Source: VYFG01 sp965221795
GTDB taxonomy: Bacteria > Pseudomonadota > Gammaproteobacteria > Arenicellales > Poriferihabitantaceae
DNA length: 64,000 nucleotides
Assembly: GCA_965221795.1 (NCBI GenBank)
Contig: OZ244914.1
Location: 1 to 64,000 of the forward strand
Direction: 5' to 3'
Part shown: piece after piece, positions 1-9,410 of the stretch
Position numbering within the stretch: position 1 is the stretch's first letter
Layout of the letters: each line of letters starts with the position of its first letter
Made by a program: the position numbers and the translations under genes
The notes under the pieces: generated by a model
The model's input: only the letters and a program-made list of their open reading frames with translations
Database searches by the model: none
What the model was told of the DNA's origin: nothing

Positions 1-671
1 TATGCGGGGACAATGGGGAATATACCTGTGATGCGCTGATCATCGCCACCGGCGCTTCGGCGCAATATCTTGGGCTTCCTTCCGAGGAAGCATTCAAGGG
101 CAAGGGGGTGTCAGCATGTGCGACGTGTGATGGCTTTTTTTATCGTGGCCAGGATGTCGCAGTCATTGGTGGCGGCAATACCGCTGTGGAAGAAGCGTTG
201 TACCTATCCCATCTCGCCCGAAATGTCACTTTGGTACACCGCCGGGATACGTTGAGAGCCGAAGCGATTCTGGTAGACCGCCTGATGGCCCAAACAAATG
301 CCCAAGGCGGAAACATTACCATTGCATGGGACAGTCAACTCCAGGAAGTACTGGGAAATGAAAGCGGCGTCACCGGCATACGCATCCAGAATAAAAACAC
401 TCTGGTAGACCGGGTGATTGACTTGATGGGGGTATTTATCGCGATCGGTCATACGCCCAACACTGGTCTGTTCCGGAGGCAGCTGGAAATGGCAGGGGAT
501 TACCTGGTCACCCAGGGAGGACGAGAGGGGAATACTACCGCCACCAGTGTACCCGGGGTATTTGCCGCTGGTGATGTGATGGATCATGTGTATCGTCAGG
601 CTGTTACTTCCGCTGGTAGCGGGTGCATGGCCGCACTGGATGCGGACCGTTACCTGAAAACCCTGGGATAG
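1..671 (+). CDS. trxB: Thioredoxin reductase, 3' part (5' end outside window)
   Basis: C-terminal two thirds of a thioredoxin reductase (NADPH + oxidised thioredoxin to reduced thioredoxin, FAD-dependent, cytoplasmic). The frame is open from base 3, and the GTG at 108 is internal rather than a start. The redox-active CATC motif (about 117-128) lies just before the NADPH-binding GGGNTAVEEAL segment. The second FAD motif, VFAAGDVMD, is near the end, as in the family. The gene is followed after 24 bases by an Smr-domain gene on the same strand. The family assignment is secure; the N-terminal FAD domain is not in the window. Confidence 0.95.
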   Translation, partial: CGDNGEYTCDALIIATGASAQYLGLPSEEAFKGKGVSACATCDGFFYRGQDVAVIGGGNTAVEEALYLSHLARNVTLVHRRDTLRAEAILVDRLMAQTNAQGGNITIAWDSQLQEVLGNESGVTGIRIQNKNTLVDRVIDLMGVFIAIGHTPNTGLFRRQLEMAGDYLVTQGGREGNTTATSVPGVFAAGDVMDHVYRQAVTSAGSGCMAALDADRYLKTLG

Positions 672-695
672 AGGCCCCGTCGCCTTCACGAACCT

Positions 696-1265
696 GTGGC
701 CGCAAAAAACGATAATGACGCAGATCAGGGCCTCTTCCGACGGATGATGCAACACTGGGGAGTTACCGAGGAACCCCAACCGGGTCTCCCCAAGCACAGC
801 CGGAAAAACTACCGCAACTTGCAAGTAGCCAGCAGGACCGGTTCGACAGCATCCGTGCATGGCCCCGAACGTGCGGTCACATTGGATCAAACCGACATGG
901 GAGATGGAGTGTTGTTCGCCCGCGCAGGGATTAGTCCAGCACAGCTCAAGCAGCTACGGCGTGGCAAATTGGGGATTGACGAGTCGATGGATTTGCATGG
1001 CATGCGCACCCGGGAGGCCGAATCGGCGTTGGCGGATTTTCTTCATGATTGCCTGGAAGAAGGGCTACAGACTCTATTGCTGATTCATGGCAAGGGACAC
1101 CGGTCGGCAATCAAGGGGGGCATTCTCAAACCCCTCACAATCCAGTGGCTCAAACAGCAACCGGAGGTATTGGCTTTTTGTGAAGCCCAGCCCCATGATG
1201 GGGGCAGTGGGGCGCTGTATGTCGTGCTTTCCGCCCATGGTCTCGACAACCCATCATACGACTGA
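696..1265 (+). CDS. Smr-domain protein (SmrA/SmrB type)
   Basis: 189 residues with a GTG start at 696. The N-terminal 90 residues are low in recognisable structure. The C-terminal half is a Smr domain with the hallmark MDLHGMR (near residue 98) and LLIHGKGHRS (near 128) motifs. Stand-alone Smr proteins are nicking endonucleases or, for SmrB, ribosome-collision mRNA endonucleases in E. coli; the exact role here is inferred. It is 24 bases downstream of trxB and probably co-transcribed with it. Confidence 0.85.
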   Translation: MAAKNDNDADQGLFRRMMQHWGVTEEPQPGLPKHSRKNYRNLQVASRTGSTASVHGPERAVTLDQTDMGDGVLFARAGISPAQLKQLRRGKLGIDESMDLHGMRTREAESALADFLHDCLEEGLQTLLLIHGKGHRSAIKGGILKPLTIQWLKQQPEVLAFCEAQPHDGGSGALYVVLSAHGLDNPSYD

Positions 1266-1277
1266 GCTGGCGAAAAC

Positions 1278-1300
1278 AAGGCAGCCCGAAAGGCTGCCTT
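1278..1300 (-). terminator. Intrinsic terminator for the cytochrome gene
   Basis: Perfect 9-bp stem (1278-1286 pairs with 1292-1300) around a 5-base loop. Read on the minus strand it is followed by a T-rich run (TTGTTTTC). It lies between the convergent Smr and cytochrome c genes, and on the plus strand it lacks a T-run. Confidence 0.65.
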
Positions 1301-1325
1301 TGCAATGGCCTGGCCCGGCTTTTTT

Positions 1326-1640
1326 TCACAATGACAGAATCCATTCAACCAGGGCCTTCACATCTTCATCGCTGACTTGCGGATTGGGTGGCATCGGGAT
1401 CTGCCCCCAAACGCCTACGCCGCCGTTTTTGATTTTTGCTGCCAACGTTTCGGCGGCCGTTCCATCGCCACTGTACTTCGCAGCAATCTCCTGAAACGAT
1501 GGGCCCAGTATCTTGGCATCCACCTTGTGGCAGGCAAGACAGTTCGAGGATCGTGCCAACTCTTCGCTGGCATTTGCCAAAGTGGCGGCTACCAACATCG
1601 ACATGGCAAGCAAGACAGAAGGTAACGATTTCGTTTTCAT
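1326..1640 (-). CDS. Periplasmic class I c-type cytochrome
   Basis: 104 residues from an ATG at 1640, chosen because AGGAGA sits just upstream and the protein then begins with a clean signal peptide ending ATLANA. The haem-binding CLACH motif follows, and the distal methionine is in the C-terminal IPMPPNP segment. This is the layout of small c551/c8-type electron carriers. It is monocistronic, with its own terminator downstream. The redox partner is unknown; candidates are periplasmic terminal reductases or oxidases outside the window. Confidence 0.9.
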   Translation of the reverse strand: MKTKSLPSVLLAMSMLVAATLANASEELARSSNCLACHKVDAKILGPSFQEIAAKYSGDGTAAETLAAKIKNGGVGVWGQIPMPPNPQVSDEDVKALVEWILSL

Positions 1641-1795
1641 AAGTCGTCTCCTGAGACAAAAATAGATTGAGAAATAAAACCAGAGAAACCCCTCATCCAT
1701 AATCGCATTAAGCGAAAAGATCGATTATTCAGGCAATGTGATCGTCGGCAGACAAGCCACGATGACTCTCGGCCAATCGGTCCCGCCTGCGATGA

Positions 1796-3091
1796 TTACA
1801 GGTCATAGGCGCGTTCTTCATGGGATGCCAAGTCGAGCCCGATCGACTCCTCGTCTTCCTCCACTCGAAGCCGAACAACCCGATTGATCCCAATCAGTAT
1901 GACCCAGGTCATTACCGCCGTCCACAGCATGGTGACCGTAATTCCGGTCAACTGTACCCCGACTTGCCCACCCATGGAGTCGATACCATCGGCAAATCCC
2001 TGACCACTGAACACTCCCAAAGTAGTGGACGCAAATATCCCGACCAGCAATGTGCCCAGGGCACCGCCTACACCATGGACTGGAAATACATCCAGCGAGT
2101 CATCAATCTGGAGCCGGTTTTTGAGGAAAATCGTGGTATAGCAGCAAATGCACCCGGCCAGCAACCCGATTATCAACGCTCCGGCCGGGCCCACAAAACC
2201 CGACGCAGGGGTAATGGTCCCCAGTCCCGCCACCATACCGGTCACCGCACCCAACGCCGTCGGCTTTCCATGACGGACCCACTCGATACACATCCAGGTA
2301 AGCGCACCCGCGGCAGCGGATATGTGAGTCACCAACATTGCCATTGCTGCTTCCTCATTGGCCCCCAGTGCACTGCCCCCATTGAAACCGAACCAGCCTA
2401 CCCAAAGCATACCGGCTCCAGCCACGGTAAGAGTCATGTTGTGTGGCGGCATGGGAACCCGTGAAAAACCGGTTCGGGGCCCAATCACCAGAGCCGCTAT
2501 CAATGCCGCCACTCCAGCCGTAATATGTACCACAGTCCCCCCGGCAAAGTCGAGCAGCCCCATAGACGCCAACCAACCTCCTCCCCAGACCCAATGGGTC
2601 ACCGGAACATACACCAGCAACAACCAGAAAATGGTAAACAGCAAGGCAGCAGAGAACCGAATTCGCTCGGCAAAGCCCCCAACCACCAGGGCCGGGGTAA
2701 TGATGGCAAAGGTCATCTGGAACAGAGCAAACAATGACTCGGGAATCGTTCCTGATACGGCGTCCCCTCCCAGATTCGCAAACAGAACATGGGAAAAATC
2801 CCCGATCCAGGCATTCCCTTCCCCAAAGGCCAGGGAATAACCGCAGACTAACCAAATGATCGTGGCTACCGCTGCGATACTGAAGCATTGCATCAGGACC
2901 GACAGCACATTACGACTCCGAACCAGCCCGGCATAAAAAAGCGCAAGACCCGGCAGGGTCATGAACAAGACCAACGCTGTTGACGCCATGACCCAAGCGG
3001 TATCGCCGGAATCTATCGGGCCGGCCCAACTAACGTCCGTCAGCAGAATCCACATCCCGACACCCCATGACCTCTTTCTCGGCGGCATCAT
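1796..3091 (-). CDS. amt: Ammonium transporter (Amt/MEP/Rh family)
   Basis: About 431 residues of typical Amt sequence with roughly eleven membrane segments. Landmarks are the GLALFYAGLVRSRN opening, the DFAGGTVVHITAG segment, FGFNGGS, and the late VHGVGGALGTLL segment carrying a pore histidine. It conducts ammonium/ammonia across the inner membrane. The start is uncertain: in-frame ATGs at 3109, 3091 and 3055 all lack a clear ribosome site. 3091 gives a basic signal-like leader, so it was used. No glnK gene is adjacent, although amtB is usually paired with one. Confidence 0.93.
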   Translation of the reverse strand: MMPPRKRSWGVGMWILLTDVSWAGPIDSGDTAWVMASTALVLFMTLPGLALFYAGLVRSRNVLSVLMQCFSIAAVATIIWLVCGYSLAFGEGNAWIGDFSHVLFANLGGDAVSGTIPESLFALFQMTFAIITPALVVGGFAERIRFSAALLFTIFWLLLVYVPVTHWVWGGGWLASMGLLDFAGGTVVHITAGVAALIAALVIGPRTGFSRVPMPPHNMTLTVAGAGMLWVGWFGFNGGSALGANEEAAMAMLVTHISAAAGALTWMCIEWVRHGKPTALGAVTGMVAGLGTITPASGFVGPAGALIIGLLAGCICCYTTIFLKNRLQIDDSLDVFPVHGVGGALGTLLVGIFASTTLGVFSGQGFADGIDSMGGQVGVQLTGITVTMLWTAVMTWVILIGINRVVRLRVEEDEESIGLDLASHEERAYDL

Positions 3092-3224
3092 GGGTTGCGG
3101 GATTGTCATCAGGCTTGTTGTCGAATCAGCACAATCCGGCCTCTTGGGTACCGATCCCAATCCACCAGATTGATCCAATGATTTTGTGGCCTAATGACCC
3201 GGATGGGTATCTGGTTTCGTCCCA

Positions 3225-3833
3225 TTATCCGGTATCCCGAGCCTGTATATAACGGTACGTCAGATTGATCCTCGGCTTGACAGACTGGCGGGTTTTCATC
3301 AAGGCATGTTTCCAGTGGCGCTGGGTGGAGCCTTGCATGATGAACACCGTGGCATGACCCAACTGGATGGAGACCGGCGTCTGCTGAGTATCCTGCCGGT
3401 GGCGCAAACAAAACCGGCGGGATTCACCCAGCGTGACCGAGGCAATGTAAGGCTGCAAACCCAGCTCCGGCTCATCATCCGAGTGCCAACCCATGGCATC
3501 GTTACCATCCCGATACAGATTCAATAGCACACTATTGAAACGTGCGGGAAGATGGCTTTCCAGATGTATTTTCAGATCGAGCAACTCTTGGATCCAAGGC
3601 AATGGCCAATTCACCAGACCTGAATACCGATATACGGCCTCTGGGTCCCCATACCAGGCAGATGATCGGGAAGGTCGGAGCCGCCGCCCGAACATTTGGA
3701 TTTCGGGCTGCTTCCAATCGACCTTCTCCAATAGGGTTTCCATCAGGCACCAGCCGGACTGCGGTACGATCAATCCGGTGATGAGCTGGCAATTTCCATC
3801 TTTCAGGTCCAGGGAGCGTATATTGATTCCCAT
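3225..3833 (-). CDS. AlkB-like 2-oxoglutarate/Fe(II) dioxygenase
   Basis: 202 residues, full length for the ALKBH2-like bacterial branch. The iron ligands H117 and D119 sit in MGWHSDDE, a third histidine is in the QRHWKH segment (about 173-176), and the 2-oxoglutarate-binding arginines R188 and R194 are in RINLTYR. The family oxidatively demethylates alkylated bases in DNA or RNA. It starts 3 bases after the stop of the dehydrogenase gene, so it is the last gene of that run. Confidence 0.9.
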   Translation of the reverse strand: MGINIRSLDLKDGNCQLITGLIVPQSGWCLMETLLEKVDWKQPEIQMFGRRLRPSRSSAWYGDPEAVYRYSGLVNWPLPWIQELLDLKIHLESHLPARFNSVLLNLYRDGNDAMGWHSDDEPELGLQPYIASVTLGESRRFCLRHRQDTQQTPVSIQLGHATVFIMQGSTQRHWKHALMKTRQSVKPRINLTYRYIQARDTG

Positions 3834-3836
3834 TTC

Positions 3837-5249
3837 CTAGAGGCCACGCATAACCTTGCCCGGGTTGAGAATATTATGTGGGTCCAATGCGCGCTTGATC
3901 ATACGCATGGGCTCGACGGCATCGCCATGCTCCATTTCCAGAAATTCGATTTTTCCGTAACCAATCCCATGTTCCCCAGTACATGTCCCCTCCATCTCCA
4001 ATGCCCGCATCACCATACGGTGGTGTAGAGTCTGTGCCTTTTCCACTTCCTTGGGGTCGTCGTGATCCACCAGTAATAGAAGATGAAAATTTCCATCGCC
4101 GACATGACCGACAATCGGGGCCAGCAATCCATAGTGGTCAATCTCTTCCCGGGTTTGCTGGATGCATTCGGCTAGGCGGGAAATCGGGACACAGACATCG
4201 GTGGCCCAGATTTCTCCCTTGGGATGTAACCGTTTGCCCGCCCAGGCGACTTCGTGACGAGCGCGCCACATTCGATTGCGTTCTTCCGCATTAGCAGTCC
4301 AGTGAAAATTCCCTCCGCTATTTTCGGTAGCGATCTCCTGGGCGCATTCTGCCTGCTCTGTCACCGCAGATGGGCTGCCGTGGAATTCCAGAAACAAGGT
4401 TGGGGATTCGATATACTCGGAGTTTGAGTACAGATTGATCGATTTCATGGTCAGCGCATCCAGAAGCTCTACCCGAGCCACAGGAATCCCATACTGAATG
4501 ATACCGATCACGGTATCCACCGCCCCTGCCAGGGTCTCGAAGCAGCATACAGCGGCGGAGATCGCTTCCGGAATCGGATAGACCTTCAGGGTGATCTCGG
4601 TGAAAATCGCCAGAGTACCCTCAGAGCCTACGAACAGTCGCGTGAGATCATAACCGGCAGCAGACTTGGGGGCTCGCTGGGCCGTCCGCATCCTCGTACC
4701 GTTCGCCATGACGGCTTCTAGATTGACCACATTGTCCTTCATAGTCCCATAGCGTACCGCATTGGTTCCGGATGCACGTGTTGCCGCCATTCCACCAATA
4801 GTGGCATTGGCACCGGGGTCAATCGGGAAGAACAAGCCCTGGTCTTTCAGGTATGTATTCAACTGCTGCCGGGTAACACCGGGTTGGACCACCGCATGAA
4901 AATCACCGGAATGGACCGCCACCACTTCATTCATTTCCGTGAAATCAATAGTGACTCCGCCATGCAAAGCAGCAATATTGCCTTCCAGGGAAGTCCCTGC
5001 ACCATGGGGGATAATCGGTATTTTGCATTCCGCACAAACCCCCACAATCTGCTCGACTTCCGCTCCCGATTCCACCCGGATCACTGCATGAGGAGGGACG
5101 GAGGGATGAAACGACTCATCTTTCCCGGCTTGCGTTCGGATGCTTTCGGAAGTGAGCACACGATCTCCGAAGAGTTGCTTCAGTTTCAACAACCCCGGCG
5201 CATAATCCAGAGATTCGGTGAAGTCAGGGATCGGCTGGGTCAGGGACAT
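3837..5249 (-). CDS. FAD-linked D-lactate/glycolate-type dehydrogenase
   Basis: 470 residues. The N-terminal PCMH-type FAD domain contains PHGAGTSLEGN, DPGANATIGGM and FVGSEGTLAIFTEI. A C-terminal FAD-oxidase domain ends with GTCTGEHGIGYGK and LDPHNILNPGK, signatures of D-lactate dehydrogenase (cytochrome) and GlcD relatives. It should oxidise a D-2-hydroxy acid and pass electrons to quinone or cytochrome c; the substrate cannot be read from the sequence. No GlcE/GlcF partner is adjacent, which favours a single-subunit Dld-type enzyme. Its 5' end overlaps the preceding gene by 10 bases. Confidence 0.88.
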   Translation of the reverse strand: MSLTQPIPDFTESLDYAPGLLKLKQLFGDRVLTSESIRTQAGKDESFHPSVPPHAVIRVESGAEVEQIVGVCAECKIPIIPHGAGTSLEGNIAALHGGVTIDFTEMNEVVAVHSGDFHAVVQPGVTRQQLNTYLKDQGLFFPIDPGANATIGGMAATRASGTNAVRYGTMKDNVVNLEAVMANGTRMRTAQRAPKSAAGYDLTRLFVGSEGTLAIFTEITLKVYPIPEAISAAVCCFETLAGAVDTVIGIIQYGIPVARVELLDALTMKSINLYSNSEYIESPTLFLEFHGSPSAVTEQAECAQEIATENSGGNFHWTANAEERNRMWRARHEVAWAGKRLHPKGEIWATDVCVPISRLAECIQQTREEIDHYGLLAPIVGHVGDGNFHLLLLVDHDDPKEVEKAQTLHHRMVMRALEMEGTCTGEHGIGYGKIEFLEMEHGDAVEPMRMIKRALDPHNILNPGKVMRGL

Positions 5250-5509
5250 GTCAGTGCGTTTTCGAGTGCATCAGGGTCAAGGAAGTAGTGGCATACCTCT
5301 TCTCCGTTGACCACTACCACAGGGACATGATATTGATAATGCGCCATCCACTCTTCCCGGTCTTCGATATCCAGAACGGTCACTTCAAAAGCGACTTCGC
5401 CATTCCATTGACGGCGAAAGGCCTGCATTTCTGCCAGAAGCCTATCACATAGATGGCAGTCGTGTCGCGTGAATACCTGAACCATCTGGATGCGATCTTT
5501 CCCTTTCAT
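5240..5509 (-). CDS. Glutaredoxin-like protein (DUF836 type)
   Basis: 89 residues with a thioredoxin-fold pattern: VFTRHDCHLCDRL contains a CxxC (CHLC), and the cis-proline segment is YHVPVVVVNGEEV. Small DUF836 proteins of this kind are common in proteobacteria and are presumed thiol-disulfide proteins. It overlaps ligA by 4 bases upstream and the dehydrogenase by 10 bases downstream, so it is translationally coupled. A start at the second methionine is also possible. Confidence 0.8.
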   Translation of the reverse strand: MKGKDRIQMVQVFTRHDCHLCDRLLAEMQAFRRQWNGEVAFEVTVLDIEDREEWMAHYQYHVPVVVVNGEEVCHYFLDPDALENALTCP

Positions 5510-7560
5510 AGGTTGGCCATCGAGCGAAAATCATCCTCTTCCAATATGGGAATTTCCAGTTCTTTGGCCTTTGTAAACTTGGAACCGGCATCGTCTCCCA
5601 CGATCACAAAGTCGGTGTTTCGGGATACGCTACCGGTGACTTTCGCCCCCTTGGACTGGAGGATCTTCCGAGCATCCGCCCGGGCCATAGACAACGTCCC
5701 GGTAATCACCACTGTTTTCCCCTGGAAGGGTGAATCGGTTCGCGCCTCGCCCTTTTTTGCTTGGGACCATTTCACGCCACTGGCAATCAGTCGCTCCACG
5801 ATCACCCGGTTGTCATCCTGACCGAAAAACGTGCGCACACTATCCGCCACGGCCGGCCCCACATCCGGCACCTGTATCAGAGAGTCCACGGTTGCTTCCA
5901 TGATCGATGGCAACTCCACAAAGTGTTCGGCAAGTCGTTCGGCGGTCGCCTCGCCAACCAGAGGAATCCCCAAGGCATAAAGAAACCGGTCCAGCGAAGT
6001 TTTTTTGCTCTGCTCGATCTCAGCAATCAGATTTCCCGCGGACTTGTCTGCCATGCGTTCCAGTTTCGCCACCGAATCCTGTGTTAGTTGGTAGAGGTCA
6101 GCCACGTCCTCAACCAGCTCCGTCGACAGCAGTTGATCCACCAGTTTGCTCCCTACTCCTTCGATATGCATGGCTTTGCGACTGGCAAAGTGAAGAATCC
6201 CCTCTTTGCGCTGAGCACGGCAAAACAACCCGCCACTGCATCTGGCGATCGCACCGTCCTTCTCAAAAACAATATCGGACGCACAAACCGGGCATTGGGT
6301 TGGAAACTCAAATGGTAGGCTTTGTGGAGGCCTGTGTTCCAAAACTACCGACAGAATTTCGGGAATCACATCCCCGGCCCTGCGCAAAATCACCGAATCC
6401 CCTTCTCGCACATCCAGTCGGGCAATTTCATCCCGGTTATGCAAGCTGGCATTCGAAATCGTCACGCCTCCCACAAACACGGGCCGCAGCCTGGCCACCG
6501 GGGTAATCGCCCCCGTTCGCCCCACCTGTACTTCGATGCGTTCCAATATCGTCATCTCTTCCTGTGCCGGCAACTTATGGGCCAATGCCCAACGAGGTGC
6601 CTTGGCCGTAAACCCCAGACTGGACTGCCAGTCCATACGGGATACCTTGTACACTACGCCGTCAATTTCATAACGCAACTGATGCCGTAGTGCTGCAATC
6701 TTTTGGTAGTAGGCCAGACATGCATGGACGCCTTCCACACACTCCGTCAGTTCACAAACAGGGAGCCCAAAATCATCCATCCATTGCAGCGTCTCCCAAT
6801 GCGTCGGAGGGGCCTCAGCTCCCTGCACCTGTCCCAGTGCATAAGCCACAAAGCTGAGGGACCGTTTTGCGGTCACCGCCGGGTCCAGTTGACGAAGGCT
6901 GCCGGCGGCCGCATTCCGTGGATTGACGAATGTCTTTTGCCCTGTCTCCTGTTGTTCACGGTTCAAGGCATGAAAGTCATCCTTGCACATGAACACTTCA
7001 CCCCGAATCTCCAGCACTGCAGGCAAGGTATTGCCGGTCAGTTGGGTCTTCCCACCCAACACCTTGCGCATATTTTGGGTAATGTTTTCACCATGACGCC
7101 CATCGCCCCGGGTCGCCGCCTGTACCAGCCATCCGTTTTCATATCGCAAACTGACGGCCAAGCCATCAAACTTTGGCTCTGCAACATAGTGGACCGTATC
7201 GGTTTCCAGTTCCAGTATTTCCCTCACGCGGTGATCAAAGGCCACTACTTCGTCATCTGCAAACGCATTGCCCAGCGAGCGCATGGGAACGGCATGAGAG
7301 ACTTCCGAGAAGGTTTTTGCTACTGCCCCACCAACCTTGCGAGTCGGAGAGTTTTCGCTTTCCAAGTACGGATGCGCAGACTCCAGTTCTTCCAGTTCCC
7401 GCAACAGGCAGTCGTACCGACCGTCCGGAATTTCCGGATCATCCAGCACATAATACCGGTAATTGTGATACTCCAGCACTTCCCGTAACCCATTGACCCG
7501 GGCCACAATACGGGTTACGGGCGGATCCGTCTTCTGCTCCCCGGGTTCGCTTGGACTCAC
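5506..7560 (-). CDS. ligA: NAD-dependent DNA ligase
   Basis: 684 residues, full length. The domains appear in order: adenylation domain with catalytic K130 in EPKFDGLAV, OB fold with RAGDVIPEI, four-cysteine zinc finger (CPVC...CSGGLFC), helix-hairpin-helix region, and a C-terminal BRCT domain beginning FQGKTVVITGTL. It seals nicks during replication and repair using NAD. The ATGA overlap with zipA indicates an smc-zipA-ligA type cluster, as in many gammaproteobacteria. Confidence 0.98.
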   Translation of the reverse strand: MSPSEPGEQKTDPPVTRIVARVNGLREVLEYHNYRYYVLDDPEIPDGRYDCLLRELEELESAHPYLESENSPTRKVGGAVAKTFSEVSHAVPMRSLGNAFADDEVVAFDHRVREILELETDTVHYVAEPKFDGLAVSLRYENGWLVQAATRGDGRHGENITQNMRKVLGGKTQLTGNTLPAVLEIRGEVFMCKDDFHALNREQQETGQKTFVNPRNAAAGSLRQLDPAVTAKRSLSFVAYALGQVQGAEAPPTHWETLQWMDDFGLPVCELTECVEGVHACLAYYQKIAALRHQLRYEIDGVVYKVSRMDWQSSLGFTAKAPRWALAHKLPAQEEMTILERIEVQVGRTGAITPVARLRPVFVGGVTISNASLHNRDEIARLDVREGDSVILRRAGDVIPEILSVVLEHRPPQSLPFEFPTQCPVCASDIVFEKDGAIARCSGGLFCRAQRKEGILHFASRKAMHIEGVGSKLVDQLLSTELVEDVADLYQLTQDSVAKLERMADKSAGNLIAEIEQSKKTSLDRFLYALGIPLVGEATAERLAEHFVELPSIMEATVDSLIQVPDVGPAVADSVRTFFGQDDNRVIVERLIASGVKWSQAKKGEARTDSPFQGKTVVITGTLSMARADARKILQSKGAKVTGSVSRNTDFVIVGDDAGSKFTKAKELEIPILEEDDFRSMANL

Positions 7561-8903
7561 AACTGAGGATCGAAAAGACGAATCGCTTCCGGGCTTCCCG
7601 GGACGATACCGTAACTCTCCATTTCCTTGGCGACTTCCTCAATGGAGCGACGTATCGTGAGAATACTTTCATTGGAAAGTTCTTCATAACCAGGGGCAAT
7701 CATCTCCCCTTTCACTCGGGATGCGAAGACCTTGGCCGCATCCACCATCTCGGAGAATACCGCGCCTGGCATGCGGTTGACAGCCGGATGAGTAAAAAAA
7801 GTAACTCCATTTAACCAAGTGCCACGCACCGTGGCAAAATCAAACTGTCCAGAATCGGACATATTGGCGATACTGTACAGGCGAACTTTTTGTTTTTCCA
7901 CCAGTTTGAAACGGGTGAAAAAACCACGGGTATCCGATGTCGGGGTCAACCCGATATGAGTCGCGAAACGCTCCACTTCGGCACCATCAAACGTTTCGTC
8001 CTCGAGTGGGCGAACGTTCAACACAAAGATCGAATCGAATTGCTGCCGCAGGCGATCAATTATCGCTGCCTGTTGTTCGGCACATTCCATGGGGGTCATG
8101 AAAGAAAACCCTCGGCCCGTGCTTTCCGACAACTTGGACACCATATTGGAAAACCGTACGAGATCTTCCCGGACCAAGGGGCCGTCGCAGTCGGCCAGTT
8201 GAATTGTGATGACCAAATCTGCAAACCGGGTTTCTTCCGATTGATTTTCGACGTCTACCCAGACCTTGTCCGGCAATCTGAGCCCATGCAGGCTATGTGC
8301 TTTGGAGATCCCTGCAGCGGCTTCCCGGTAGACGGCCAATACCGAATCCCGACTGACATCCTTCCCACCACTCAGTTTGACATAATAGTCAATCTGGCTC
8401 AGTCTTTCGAAACCCGGTGCGGGTTGCAACCGGGTATTGGGTTCCGGGTGCTCCGTGGTCTCTCCGGGCTCTTCCATCGCCCCCGTGGTATGGGACGATG
8501 CGGGGCTCAGTGAATCCGATTCCATGTCAACATTCGTCATGGTGCTCGCATCATCCGGTTCTGAAAGACCGGATAAGGACGAATCCTGCGGATCACCTTC
8601 CCCGTTTCTCCCAGTTCCAGAAGTATTTTCGCGATCTGCCAAGCCATCTTCCTGTTCGGTATACAGAAATTTCCGCTTCCCACCTTTCGACTCCTGTTCA
8701 AAGGCCCTGTCGTTGACCATATCCAGTGCCGGTTCCGATTCCGACACCTTGCGCCCCAGAGCAGGTTCGGCATGTTCCGAACGTGGTTGACGGTTTTTCT
8801 TCTTTTTCGATTGCCACGCTTTTTTTCCAAGCGCAGCCAGATAAATGGACACCACCAGAATGATACCCAGGGCGAGCAGGGAAAATTGAATGGAAAGACT
8901 CAT
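7557..8903 (-). CDS. zipA: Cell division protein ZipA
   Basis: 448 residues. An N-terminal membrane anchor (about residues 5-25) precedes a basic stretch (KKAWQSKKKK). Then comes a long acidic, low-complexity linker rich in E, S and P, and a C-terminal FtsZ-binding ZipA domain from about residue 170 onward, with its core in the last 150 residues. ZipA anchors FtsZ to the inner membrane and is restricted to gammaproteobacteria, which helps place the organism. The neighbours smc and ligA support the call. It is somewhat longer than E. coli ZipA (328 aa), mainly in the linker. Confidence 0.9.
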   Translation of the reverse strand: MSLSIQFSLLALGIILVVSIYLAALGKKAWQSKKKKNRQPRSEHAEPALGRKVSESEPALDMVNDRAFEQESKGGKRKFLYTEQEDGLADRENTSGTGRNGEGDPQDSSLSGLSEPDDASTMTNVDMESDSLSPASSHTTGAMEEPGETTEHPEPNTRLQPAPGFERLSQIDYYVKLSGGKDVSRDSVLAVYREAAAGISKAHSLHGLRLPDKVWVDVENQSEETRFADLVITIQLADCDGPLVREDLVRFSNMVSKLSESTGRGFSFMTPMECAEQQAAIIDRLRQQFDSIFVLNVRPLEDETFDGAEVERFATHIGLTPTSDTRGFFTRFKLVEKQKVRLYSIANMSDSGQFDFATVRGTWLNGVTFFTHPAVNRMPGAVFSEMVDAAKVFASRVKGEMIAPGYEELSNESILTIRRSIEEVAKEMESYGIVPGSPEAIRLFDPQL

Positions 8904-9410
8904 GGTTCAGGGAAAAGTAGAATAGCCCGACATGCTGTGATTGCCGCAATTCCGGGGCAAATTAAGATACCGTATGAATGGAAGATGGAGACATTCCTCC
9001 TGGAACCAACGATCCAGTGCGATGACTTGTAATGATACTCCCTGCGAAATGCTTCGAGCAGTGGTGATGGATTGATTGGATCGGAAACGAACGAATCACT
9101 GATATATTGATCATTGTTTGGGACGGCACTCGCTCAAAATCCAACTACCTGACCGTCGATGGCTTGAGTCAACGCGATCATTGAACCATGTCCAGCAAGC
9201 GCATGACAAATCCAATATCCCGAATGGAACCGATTGGGATCAAGCAAGACACCTTTCGCGAAACCGAGCAGGATACATGGATTGCTGGCCGAATTCTGCC
9301 ATAAAATCGTCACGATCACCTCACGACTGCGCAGTCGACGCAGAGTGTGACCACCCTATTTTGCCTCAAAACGGAGCCCTGTAGGCATTCAATATGCCCA
9401 TGTCTCCTCA
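8904..9410. other. 507-bp intergenic stretch between smc and zipA
   Basis: No convincing coding frame or RNA gene was seen. A perfect 14-bp palindrome (cgactgcgcagtcg) lies at 9324-9337, shortly after the smc stop on the minus strand; no T-run follows it, so it is not a clear terminator. The gap is unusually long for smc-zipA, so zipA may have its own promoter here. Confidence 0.4.

Noticed and set aside
9134..9319. Possible small gene in the smc-zipA gap
   Set aside because: No ribosome site, no motif, and unlike neighbours in composition.
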